DNA from: Bryobacteraceae bacterium
GTDB lineage: Bacteria; Acidobacteriota; Terriglobia; Bryobacterales; Bryobacteraceae
Assembly (NCBI GenBank): GCA_025927575.1
Contig: JAICLJ010000013.1
Span: forward strand, 1 to 47,912
DNA: 47,912 nucleotides
Direction of reading: 5' to 3'
Below the pieces are notes generated by a model. It worked only from the letters and a program-made list of their open reading frames with translations. It searched no databases and was not told where the DNA came from. This document shows, piece after piece, positions 25,453 through 33,282 of the stretch (within the stretch, counting starts at the first letter, position 1; each line of letters opens with the position of its first letter). A program made the position numbers and the translations under genes.

Positions 25453-26915
25453 TCGTCTTGCTTCATCCAAGATCGACCAGACCCAGGAATCGGCGCTTTC
25501 CGCTGGCATTACTCTCGCTCGCTGCTGTCTTGGAGCGCAAAGAGCCCTACGCGATTGTAGATGGGAACGCCGATCCCCATCCTGCGCAGACACTCGATCG
25601 GTTAGCGGCAAAGCATCACATCACGTTGCTTGCTGTTTCAGTAATGCCCGGCCCACAGATGGTTGCTGCGATTCCCCTATGTCGCGACTTTCGTTTGAAA
25701 CATCCATCTGTTCCCATTGTGTGGGGCGGCTATTTTGCTTCGTTATATACCGATGCCGCATTGAATGCGAAGTATGTCGACTTCGTCGTTCGGGGTCAAG
25801 GGGAAGAGACGTTTCTTGAGTTGATCGAGGCCCTCCGCGCAACTCGCCGCTACGCGGGCGTCAGAGGGTTGTCGTATAAGGACGATTTCGGTCTTCATGT
25901 GCATAACGCGGAGCGGCCGCTGCGCTCCCCGAACGATTTTCCGTGGCTTCCTTACGATAGCCTTCCGAATGCGGGAAAGTACATCATGCCGACATTTTTG
26001 GGGCGCAGGACGGCGGTTCATCAGGCAAGCATCGGCTGTCCGTTTCGCTGCAATTTCTGCGGTGTTGTACCCATTTTTCAAGGCCGACAGCGCACCGAGG
26101 CACCGGAACGTACGGCGGCTATTCTGGCTCACTTGCAGGAAAAATACCGGATCGATTCAGTGCAGTTCTATGACAACAACTTCTTTCTGAATGAAAGCCA
26201 TACGGTGGCGTTGGCGCAAAAGTTGATTCCGCTGCGGTTGCAGTGGTGGTCCGAGGGGCGCATTGATACGGTAGTGCGCTACTCGGACGAAACATTCGGA
26301 TTGTTGAAGCGCGCGGGAGCGAAGATGATCTTTTTCGGCGCGGAATCCGGATCAGATTGGGTGCTTGAAGAGATGAACAAGCGCATTACCACCGATCAGA
26401 CGTTGGAACTCGCGGCGAAGATCCGGCGTTTCGGCATTGTGCCGGAATTTTCGTTCGTGGTCGGCAATCCGAAGAACCCGGAGCGCGATACGCGGGAAAC
26501 CATTCGATTTATACGGCGTATCAAGCGGGCGAATCCCGACGCGGAAATCATCGTGCAGCACTACATTCCGACACCGCATCCGGACGGCATGTACGGCCAT
26601 GTGGAGGGAAAGATCCAATTCCCGCGTACACCGGAAGAGTGGGCGACGGAGCGCTGGTATAACTTCACCACGCGGCACGATCCAAACGTTGCCTGGCTCC
26701 CACGAAGCATTAAGCGCCGTATCGACAACTTCGAGCTGGTCGTGAATTCCCGCTGGCCGACCATTCAGGACATACAGTTGCCCGGCTGGGGCCGCGCGAT
26801 GCTCCAATGCCTCAGCAGTTGGCGATACATGCTGGGCTTCTATGAATTCCCGGTGGAATTGCAATGGGCGCAGCGGTTCGTTTCTTTACGCAAGCCGCGA
26901 TTGGAAAGCTTATGA
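25449..26915 (+). CDS. B12-binding-domain radical SAM protein 5
   Basis: A 488-residue protein starting at the ATG at 25449, which overlaps the previous stop by four bases. The frame is open further upstream, but the B12-type domain begins here (MIVLLHPRST). The domain has VSVMPGPQMVAA and IVWGGYFASLYTDAAL plus VDFVVRGQGEETF. The radical SAM motif is CPFRCNFC (cysteines 197, 201, 204). QFYDNNFFLNESHTV and FFGAESGSDWVLEEMNK follow. The C-terminal tail contains WRYMLGFYEFPVELQW, clearly related to the tails of proteins 1 and 2. It is therefore a third, more divergent member of that subfamily, placed after two methyltransferases. Substrate unknown. Confidence 0.85.
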   Translation: MIVLLHPRSTRPRNRRFPLALLSLAAVLERKEPYAIVDGNADPHPAQTLDRLAAKHHITLLAVSVMPGPQMVAAIPLCRDFRLKHPSVPIVWGGYFASLYTDAALNAKYVDFVVRGQGEETFLELIEALRATRRYAGVRGLSYKDDFGLHVHNAERPLRSPNDFPWLPYDSLPNAGKYIMPTFLGRRTAVHQASIGCPFRCNFCGVVPIFQGRQRTEAPERTAAILAHLQEKYRIDSVQFYDNNFFLNESHTVALAQKLIPLRLQWWSEGRIDTVVRYSDETFGLLKRAGAKMIFFGAESGSDWVLEEMNKRITTDQTLELAAKIRRFGIVPEFSFVVGNPKNPERDTRETIRFIRRIKRANPDAEIIVQHYIPTPHPDGMYGHVEGKIQFPRTPEEWATERWYNFTTRHDPNVAWLPRSIKRRIDNFELVVNSRWPTIQDIQLPGWGRAMLQCLSSWRYMLGFYEFPVELQWAQRFVSLRKPRLESL

Positions 26916-27592
26916 TTCGCGTCCCAGCGATAGAAGGGCACCGGCTGTGGGCCGAAAGCTATGACCAGGCTCCCAACCCTCTGCTTGCGCTCGAAGCGCG
27001 AACCATGCGGCGCATTTTGGAGCGGGCGCAGCCAAAGCGAGTAATTGATGTTGCATGCGGCACGGGCCGCTGGCTGCTTCGATTGCAACAATCGGGAGTC
27101 AGCGTATTTGGAGTCGACGCTTGCGATGCGATGTTGCTGCAAGCCGCAAAGAGTTCATCTCTTTCCGGGCGGCTGCTGCTGGGCGAAGTCGGTCATCTGC
27201 CCATCCGGGATGGCGCTGCCGACCTCGTTCTTTGCTCGCTGGCGCTCGGCTATTTTCACAACCTGGAGCGCTCAATCGACGAACTGGCCCGCATCTGCAT
27301 GCCGGGCGGGCAAATTGCAATCTGTGATGTACATCCCGAAGCTCTTGCAGCGGGATGGACGCGCGCGTTCACGAGACAAGGAGTGAGGTACGAGATCGAC
27401 CACCACATTTATCAATGGGAGCAAATCGATGGCGCTGCGAGGGCGGCCGGGCTTCACGTTCTGCTGCGCGAAAGCGCGAGATTGGCGGAGCCGGAGCGGC
27501 CATTCTTTCGGAAGGCCGAAAAAGATCATCTCTTCGCAGCGGCCGCAGCGGTTCCCGCGCTGTTTACCGGCGTTTGGGAAAGGCCGTGCTGA
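26912..27592 (+). CDS. Class I SAM-dependent methyltransferase 3
   Basis: A 226-residue UbiE/Methyltransf_11-like protein starting at the ATG at 26912, four bases before the previous stop ends. Motif I is VIDVACGTGRWLLRL (about residues 37-51), followed by VFGVDACDAML. Then come GEVGHLPIRDGAADLVLCSLALGYFHN and MPGGQIAICDVHP, the usual order for this family. It is the most standard of the three methyltransferases in the operon. It would act on oxygen, nitrogen or activated carbon of the pathway product. It overlaps the amidohydrolase start by seven bases. Confidence 0.85.
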   Translation: MIRVPAIEGHRLWAESYDQAPNPLLALEARTMRRILERAQPKRVIDVACGTGRWLLRLQQSGVSVFGVDACDAMLLQAAKSSSLSGRLLLGEVGHLPIRDGAADLVLCSLALGYFHNLERSIDELARICMPGGQIAICDVHPEALAAGWTRAFTRQGVRYEIDHHIYQWEQIDGAARAAGLHVLLRESARLAEPERPFFRKAEKDHLFAAAAAVPALFTGVWERPC

Positions 27593-28755
27593 TCACAGGC
27601 GCGCGCGTGGCGGCGGGCGCCACGGCGGCCATTCGCCGCAGGTTTTCGGTAAACGACGGCCTTATATCGTTCTCGCCGCGCCTGTCGCACCCGCAGCCGC
27701 AAATCGATCTGAGCGGTTTTTTGATTCTTCCCGGTCTCATTAATGCGCACGATCATTTGGAGTTCAATCTGTTCCCCCGATTGGGAGCGGGCCCATATCC
27801 CAACGCGACGGCTTGGGCGAAAGATATTTTTCATCCGCGGCATTCGCCGGTAAAAGAGCAGCTGGCGATTCCCAAAACGCTTCGTTTGTTATGGGGCGGC
27901 TTGAAGAATCTTTTGTCGGGGGTTACGACCGTTGCTCATCACAATAGCTATCAGGCGATTTTCGCCGACCCCTGCTTTCCAGTGCGTGTTCTGAAGCGCT
28001 ACGGGTGGGCACACTCTCTCCAGTTTTCGCCAGATTGGCTGAGTCGATTTTGTGAAACGCCGTCGCGGAATCCATTCATCATTCATGCCTGCGAGGGAAC
28101 CGATGAGGCCGCACGCCAGGAGCTGCGCATTCTGGCAGATGCAGGCGTGCTGCAGGATGCAACTGTTTTGGTGCACGGTGTCGCGCTCGACCGGGCGGGC
28201 GCCGATCGGCTTGCAGAAAGTCGTGCGGCGCTTGTGTGGTGTCCAACCTCGAATCAATTTACGTTAGGGCGCACGATTCATCCTGATGTTTTGCGGTCGC
28301 GATTGTCAATCGCTCTCGGGACCGATTCCGGTATGACGGGCGCCGGCGATTTATGGGACGAGCTCCAGGAAGCAGCTTCCGCAGTAGAGGCGGAACGTCT
28401 TTACGAGATGGTAACGACCGGAGCGGCGCGCATATTAAAGCTGCCGGTCGGATTCGGTGAAATTCGTGACGGAAGCCCGGCCGACTTTCTCGTTGTCGTG
28501 GATGATGGACAAACTCCGGCAGAAGCGCTGGTCGCGGAGCGGCCTCATGCGGTGGTGATCGCCGGTCAGTTGAGGCTGGCCTCATCTCAATTTGCAGCGA
28601 TATGCCGCTGGCCGGGGATACGTGCGCTCCGGCCGGTCGAGGTGGAAGGGAGAGGCTCCTACTTGGCCGCCTTCGATACGCGGATGTTGATAAATGAAAC
28701 GCGAGTGGTATTCGACGGAGACTTGCGGCTTGCGGGAAAGGCGATCGCCGCGTGA
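27586..28755 (+). CDS. Amidohydrolase-superfamily enzyme of the radical SAM operon
   Basis: A 389-residue metal-dependent hydrolase starting at GTG 27586 after a GGGAAAGG site; the upstream part of the frame overlaps methyltransferase 3. It begins with the beta-sandwich typical of SsnA/cytosine-deaminase-like members (LITGARVAAG). Metal-site residues follow: HDH at 55-57, HACEG (histidine 167), HGVALD (histidine 197) and GTDSGM (aspartate 247). A C-terminal composite sandwich has DGSPADFLVV. Family members remove amines from heterocycles or cleave amide/chlorine bonds. Here it implies that an intermediate carries an amide, amidine or amino group that is removed. The specific substrate is unknown. 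Confidence 0.82.
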   Translation: MLITGARVAAGATAAIRRRFSVNDGLISFSPRLSHPQPQIDLSGFLILPGLINAHDHLEFNLFPRLGAGPYPNATAWAKDIFHPRHSPVKEQLAIPKTLRLLWGGLKNLLSGVTTVAHHNSYQAIFADPCFPVRVLKRYGWAHSLQFSPDWLSRFCETPSRNPFIIHACEGTDEAARQELRILADAGVLQDATVLVHGVALDRAGADRLAESRAALVWCPTSNQFTLGRTIHPDVLRSRLSIALGTDSGMTGAGDLWDELQEAASAVEAERLYEMVTTGAARILKLPVGFGEIRDGSPADFLVVVDDGQTPAEALVAERPHAVVIAGQLRLASSQFAAICRWPGIRALRPVEVEGRGSYLAAFDTRMLINETRVVFDGDLRLAGKAIAA

Positions 28756-29723
28756 GCCCAATCATCCACTCCTTGCCTGTGCTTATTCTTTATCCGCACG
28801 CGCGCTGCAATTGCCGTTGCGTGATGTGCGACATCTGGAAGAGGACGGACGCGGACGAACTGGCGCCGGAGCAACTCGACCGCCACCTCGCAGATATCGA
28901 ACGCCTTTCCGTTCGATGGGTTGTATTCTCAGGCGGCGAGCCTTTGATGCATTCCTCATTTTTTCGGCTTTGCGAATTGTTAAAGGCGAGAGCTATCAGA
29001 ATAACGGTGCTCAGCACCGGATTGTTGCTGCGGCGCTTCGCGGAACAGATTGTCCAATATGTGGACGACGTGCTTGTTTCCCTCGACGGGCCGCAGCCGG
29101 TACACGATTCAATTCGCCGCGTGCCTGGAGCGTTCGCGCGATTGCAGGACGGTTTACACGAAATCCACGCGATCAGTCCGTTCTTTCCCATCGCGGCGCG
29201 ATGCACGGTGCAGAGGCTGAATTGTAATGCGATCGTGGAAACCGCGGAGGCGGCCAAATCACTCGGCTTACAATCGATTTCTTTTCTGGCGGCCGACTTG
29301 ACGTCTGAAGCTTTCAATCGTCTCCGTCCGTGGGAGGAAGCGCGCCAAGAACCGGTGGCACTTTCCGTCGATGATATTCCAACGCTTTCAGCGCAATTTG
29401 ACGAGTTGACGGCACTGTGGACCGGTTCCGGATTCGTATTGGAAAGTCGCGAAAAGCTCGAGCGAATTGTCCGGCATTTCCGCTCGCATCTTGGTCTGAG
29501 CGAACCCGAAGCGCCGCGCTGCAACGCGCCCTGGGTATCGGCTGTGGTCGAATCGGATGGCACGGTGCGCCCATGCTTCTTTCAGCGGCCGGTTGGCTCA
29601 CTCAGCGGGCAGAGTCTCTTTAGCGTACTGAACGGCTTCGATGCGCAACAGTTTCGGCAATCACTGGACGTCGCGACAAACCCGATATGCAAGCGATGCG
29701 TCTGCTCGTTGTATTTAACTTAG
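28752..29723 (+). CDS. Radical SAM protein 6, SPASM-like, without B12 domain
   Basis: The last gene of the operon: 323 residues, GTG start, four-base overlap with the amidohydrolase. The radical SAM motif CNCRCVMC lies almost at the N-terminus (cysteines 19, 23, 26), followed by WVVFSGGEPLMHSSF, the SAM-binding GGEP. The C-terminal region has a partial SPASM arrangement: CNAPWVSAVVESDGTVRPC, then CKRCVC near the end, enough cysteines for at least one auxiliary cluster. SPASM proteins often modify peptides or assemble cofactors. Its lack of a B12 domain sets it apart from the other five radical SAM proteins here. No precursor peptide gene was found beside it. Confidence 0.84.
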   Translation: MSPIIHSLPVLILYPHARCNCRCVMCDIWKRTDADELAPEQLDRHLADIERLSVRWVVFSGGEPLMHSSFFRLCELLKARAIRITVLSTGLLLRRFAEQIVQYVDDVLVSLDGPQPVHDSIRRVPGAFARLQDGLHEIHAISPFFPIAARCTVQRLNCNAIVETAEAAKSLGLQSISFLAADLTSEAFNRLRPWEEARQEPVALSVDDIPTLSAQFDELTALWTGSGFVLESREKLERIVRHFRSHLGLSEPEAPRCNAPWVSAVVESDGTVRPCFFQRPVGSLSGQSLFSVLNGFDAQQFRQSLDVATNPICKRCVCSLYLT

Positions 29724-29913
29724 GATGCCGCTAATGAGCCGCAGCGCGCCCAGATGACCTCTGGCAACGCAACCTGTCCTAAGTTTTGAGCATCTCGCCT
29801 GCGTGAGTGATGGCACATGAACCGGAGCGCTGTCGACAGGTCGATTACACAATTCAAGACGAGCTCCGTATCGACATATCGATTAAGCCTGTGAGTAGCC
29901 GTGGCGAGCTTAA
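29724..29913. other. Non-coding stretch after the radical SAM operon
   Basis: About 190 bases between the operon stop and the truncated TonB-receptor fragment. An in-frame stop (29911-29913) closes the receptor frame. I see no terminator hairpin with a T run, no tRNA and no credible small gene here. It may be the scar where the missing receptor sequence was lost. Confidence 0.4.
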
Positions 29914-30432
29914 GTATCCCGCCCGTTCTTGACTCACGGGATTGGCGCCGCCGTTCTCGAAGGCTGGCAGGTGAACGGGATACTCTCTGTTCTTAGCGGG
30001 ACCCCTCCTAACTTTGACGGAAATGCAGGCGTCCTTTCGGCTCCCGGGAACGGAAACACCTTGAATTATTTTGGCGGCGCCATATCAACCCCCAAAGGCA
30101 ATCCGAAGAACGCACAACCTTGGTTCAACCCTGCCCAGTGCAGTGCAAGCGTCACATCGAATTGCTTTGCCCAACCGGGCAATCTTCAATACGGCAATCT
30201 CGGGCGATATCCGATCAGCGGCGCGGGATCCTGGTCGTTGGATGCCTCTATCTTCCGGACATTCTCGTTCTCGGAACGCTATCAAGTACAACTGCGAGGC
30301 GAAGCCTTCGGCATCGCCAACACACCGATCTGGAACAATCCCGATACGAGTATCAATGACTCGGCTTTCGGCTACGATACTTCCGCCGGCGGGAATCGCA
30401 CGATCCAGTTAGGCGCCAAGGTCATTTTCTAA
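29914..30432 (+). pseudogene. C-terminal remnant of an Oar-type TonB-dependent receptor
   Basis: The frame is blocked by TAA at 29911 and then encodes about 170 residues that match only the end of the large (over 1000-residue) acidobacterial carboxypeptidase-regulatory/TonB-dependent receptors: GWQVNGILSVLSGTP, then NPAQCSASVTSNCFAQPG, GNLGRYPISGAGSWSLDASI and the final barrel strands ending RTIQLGAKVIF. The signal peptide, plug and most barrel strands are absent, and no ATG or ribosome site precedes it. It is best read as a relic and not a functional gene. Sequencing error is unlikely to explain loss of more than 80 percent of the gene. Confidence 0.75.
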
Positions 30433-30441
30433 AATTGAGCA

Positions 30442-30795
30442 ATGACAAAAATAGAAGCTCACACCCTTGCTCAGGGCTGGATCACGGCATGGAACTCGCA
30501 CAATTTGGACGCGGTGATGAGCCACTATGATCCGGAAGTCGTTTTGATCTCACCGACAGCCGCGCGACTGTTGGGCGATTCATCCGGAACGGTAGCCGGC
30601 AAAGAGGCCTTGCTCAGTTATTCTATGCGAGGGCTGCAGGTCTACCCGAATCTTGCATTCACGCTGTTAGAAGTAATGTGGGGCGTTTCAAGCGTCGTCC
30701 TCCATTACGTCAATCAAGACAATACGAAGTGCGCCGAGTTCATGGAAGTCGGTTCAGGTGGGAAAGTTATCAAAGTCATAGCGCACTATAATTGA
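30442..30795 (+). CDS. NTF2/SnoaL-like small protein
   Basis: A 117-residue cytoplasmic protein with the typical start of SnoaL-like domains: a helix with AQGWITAWNSHNLDAVMSHYDPEVVLISP, then VAGKEALLSYSMRGL, then beta strands ending in KVIKVIAHYN. The fold is a cone-shaped barrel that binds small hydrophobic ligands or acts as an isomerase/cyclase; most members have no known substrate. It starts nine bases after the receptor remnant and ends five bases from the convergent alpha-galactosidase gene. No catalytic residues can be assigned with confidence. Confidence 0.7.
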   Translation: MTKIEAHTLAQGWITAWNSHNLDAVMSHYDPEVVLISPTAARLLGDSSGTVAGKEALLSYSMRGLQVYPNLAFTLLEVMWGVSSVVLHYVNQDNTKCAEFMEVGSGGKVIKVIAHYN

Positions 30796-30800
30796 TAAAT

Positions 30801-32999
30801 CTAAGGACTAAGCGGATTGGAGCGCAGAGAGGTCGAGTTGATAAAAACCAACTCGGAGCTTTTCGGGATGGGGAGATGCAGAGCGACGCCGGAGTCTAGC
30901 AGCTCCCGGCCGGTCATCGATCGATCCGGAGCGCTCCCATCCTGAAAATGAAGGCGGTAGGTTTTCGCCGGGGCGACTCCTTTCACCCGAAAGACATAGT
31001 TATCGTTGCCGGGGTTTGACCCCCGGAAGGCATAGACGACGCCCTTGTCGCGCTTCGAGTCGAAGTATTCGATGCCATCCCAATGAAGTCCGTCGGGACG
31101 CGGCGCAATGTGATATAGCGCAGCATCCCGGATTAGGGGACGCAACTGCTCTTTGTAAAGCTTGATTTCCAGTTTCGCCGCGGCATGTTCCTCTTCGTTC
31201 CATGCCGTAGTATCGAGCATGATAGTCAGCCAGCCCATCATCCCGCTTCGCAGCATGTAGCGGAAGTTCTCAATTTGTGGTGTAGGCCATTTCTCGACAT
31301 AGGCCTCAAGCATAGCGGGCGGCAGCACATGGCTGGCATCATAAAACGCCCGGCGGTTCGACAGCGGATCGTAGGTATCCGTGATTGAGAAGTAGTCTCC
31401 ATGGGCTGCGCTGCCGAAGTCGACCATCCGGCCGCCGTCGTTACAGATCTCCAGCAAAAGATTGGGATGGTCGCGGCGGAGCTTCGTGTAAATGGCGTAA
31501 TAGGCCCTCACTGCGTGATAACTGACGTCGGTCGAGTTAGAGCTCTCAACGATGTGATTCCCGGAGTCTGGCGCGATAGAAATATGCAAGCTATCGGGTG
31601 GCGCATGGGGATGATCGCGGCGTACGCATCCCTGAGCGACCAGATATCCGTCGTGCTCCAGCATGTCGAGGCGGTAATCGTCGACAAGACGGTTCAACTC
31701 GCGCTGGGCATAGGCCTGGGCGTCAGGAACTCCGATATCGATCGTTTGACCTTTGAATGGTTGAGGCTTCCAGTCCGAAGGGAGGTCCGAGACGGTCCAA
31801 TCGCGCACCTTGGGGTCATGTACGTTCAGGGCGCCGGGTTGGGTGTCAAGTCCCGCCTGTGTCCAATCGACCCAGATCCCGAACCGTAAGCCGTGACGAT
31901 GCGCATCATCGGCCACGGCGGCCAGGCCGTGAGGAAACTTTTTCGGGTCCGGATACCAGTCACCCACACCGCGAAACCACCCGGCATCGACATGGAACAT
32001 CTCAAGACCGAGTTCAGCCGAGTCGCGGATCATACGGCCGGCGAGTGTTTCGTCCACCTGCATTCCGCTCCCCCAGCTATTGTTGACAAGCAGAGGGTAC
32101 TTGGGATCGCGCCACGCACGGGGATTGCCCAGGACGTTGCGCACCCAAGGCCGGAGCACGTTGCCGAGTCCATCGAGCCCGTCACTGTAGGCGCCGATGA
32201 AGACGGTGGGCGTATCGAATGAATCGTGAGGCTTAAGTCGAGTGCGAAAGGGCCCGGGTTCCGGATTAAGGCCAACGACGCCCCGCAGAGATTTCGAAGT
32301 ACGCTCGAGCAGGAGCCGCGTACGGCCGCTGAACTCCACGCCGACATACCAGCCCGTCTGTGAAGTGCCGCTATTTCGGACCGCGAACCAGGGAATGATT
32401 TCACGAGCCTGATCGGGGGCCGTGTGCGCGTACGTGCTGGAGAAGGCGGTCCAGCGGTAGCCGACCGCAAGGTCGCCTTCGTGGACGCCGACGGCAGAGG
32501 GCTTGCCGGCGCCTTTGTCTATATAGAAGTGTCTGAGTTTGACAGTGGGTTCGGTGGCAAACGAGAAAATAAGGCTGTCCTGCAGAGGTATCCAGATTTC
32601 TCTCGTATCGAGATTTTCGATATGCGTGCTGTGCTCGAGCGGGCCGCTTGACGCGGGCGCTTTCCATTCCCAAACGAGCCGGAGGCGAGGATTCGCGCAA
32701 TCGTAGACAAAGCTAACATCGCGAGCATCAGCGTGGCTGGCTTGCCGATTGAATTTCCAGAGAAGCTTGGTGAGCTTTCCGCCCATCTCCGCGGACCCGA
32801 TCAAGGTTTCCGAACGATCGTTCTGCCAGGACGTGCCGCCTGCTAGGCCGAGCCGAACCAATTTGGGGGCAGATGCCTGCGGCTGCAACTCGATGAAGGT
32901 TTGTTCTGTCCGAAGTTCGCTGGTCACTTGAGCAGACGTATAACAGGCGTTCAGAGCACAAAGGCAGACTAGCAAGCGCATAAACATCCGGCAGAGCAT
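30801..32999 (-). CDS. Alpha-galactosidase-like glycoside hydrolase (GH36/clan D), secreted
   Basis: From the ATG at 32999 the product has 732 residues, with a hydrophobic export signal (FMRLLVCLCALNACYTSAQ); an internal ATG at 32981 is also possible. The N-terminal half is a beta-supersandwich, and the catalytic barrel starts near residue 334 with MFHVDAGWFRGVGDWYPD and HGLRFGIWVDW. The likely nucleophile is the aspartate of LEHDG (near 449), and the acid/base is in ITDTYD (near 541), with ICNDGGRMVDFG between them. These are the GH36 landmarks. It would remove alpha-linked galactose or related sugars outside the cytoplasm. The exact substrate is not determined. The frame continues upstream into a sugar-dehydrogenase scrap. 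Confidence 0.8.
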   Translation of the reverse strand: MLCRMFMRLLVCLCALNACYTSAQVTSELRTEQTFIELQPQASAPKLVRLGLAGGTSWQNDRSETLIGSAEMGGKLTKLLWKFNRQASHADARDVSFVYDCANPRLRLVWEWKAPASSGPLEHSTHIENLDTREIWIPLQDSLIFSFATEPTVKLRHFYIDKGAGKPSAVGVHEGDLAVGYRWTAFSSTYAHTAPDQAREIIPWFAVRNSGTSQTGWYVGVEFSGRTRLLLERTSKSLRGVVGLNPEPGPFRTRLKPHDSFDTPTVFIGAYSDGLDGLGNVLRPWVRNVLGNPRAWRDPKYPLLVNNSWGSGMQVDETLAGRMIRDSAELGLEMFHVDAGWFRGVGDWYPDPKKFPHGLAAVADDAHRHGLRFGIWVDWTQAGLDTQPGALNVHDPKVRDWTVSDLPSDWKPQPFKGQTIDIGVPDAQAYAQRELNRLVDDYRLDMLEHDGYLVAQGCVRRDHPHAPPDSLHISIAPDSGNHIVESSNSTDVSYHAVRAYYAIYTKLRRDHPNLLLEICNDGGRMVDFGSAAHGDYFSITDTYDPLSNRRAFYDASHVLPPAMLEAYVEKWPTPQIENFRYMLRSGMMGWLTIMLDTTAWNEEEHAAAKLEIKLYKEQLRPLIRDAALYHIAPRPDGLHWDGIEYFDSKRDKGVVYAFRGSNPGNDNYVFRVKGVAPAKTYRLHFQDGSAPDRSMTGRELLDSGVALHLPIPKSSELVFINSTSLRSNPLSP

Positions 33000-33090
33000 G
33001 TTCCGTGTTTTTAGAGACGACATTCCAAATTTAATAAGCCGATACCGGCCACCGTAGATTCTGATGTTAGCTGGATCGCGCTGCAGTTTG

Positions 33091-33114
33091 CACGCCGAAA
33101 CTATTTTCGGCGTG
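33091..33114. repeat. Perfect 10-bp inverted repeat (CACGCCGAAA stem, CTAT loop)
   Basis: CACGCCGAAA at 33091-33100 and its exact complement TTTCGGCGTG at 33105-33114 flank a four-base loop. It lies where the dehydrogenase remnant should end, upstream of the alpha-galactosidase. It has no T run on either side. It could be an old terminator, an mRNA-stabilising hairpin or a protein-binding palindrome. Confidence 0.5.
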
Positions 33115-33240
33115 AGTTTCAGTAGTTTGCCGGGCTTCTGATCAGTCAACACATAGACTGCGCCGTCGAGACCCATGCGCACGTCGCAAAGAACCACATC
33201 AAGAAGGCCGACCTGCCCGATATAAGACTCAGCCGGAACG
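33109..33240 (-). pseudogene. C-terminal scrap of a PQQ-type sugar (glucose/sorbosone) dehydrogenase
   Basis: On the minus strand this stretch reads ESYIGQVGLLDVVLCDVRMG then LDGAVYVLTDQKPGKLLKLT, which resembles the last strands of soluble aldose dehydrogenases (usual form RDVR-GPDG-LY-LTD-G-LLRL-P). Nothing upstream encodes the rest of the roughly 350-400 residue propeller: the FG-GAP gene ends at 33283. No stop codon closes it, so the frame runs on into the alpha-galactosidase open frame. I read it as a relic left by a deletion. The match is short, so confidence is moderate. Confidence 0.45.
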
Positions 33241-33282
33241 CCTCCAAGGCAGATTCAGCTTATCGGTAAGCGCGGTTGAACT

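Noticed and set aside
18162-29723. Ladderane- or hopanoid-type lipid pathway as the identity of the radical SAM operon
   Set aside because: Those pathways have fatty-acid synthase, carrier-protein, desaturase or squalene-hopene cyclase genes nearby; none is present in the window.
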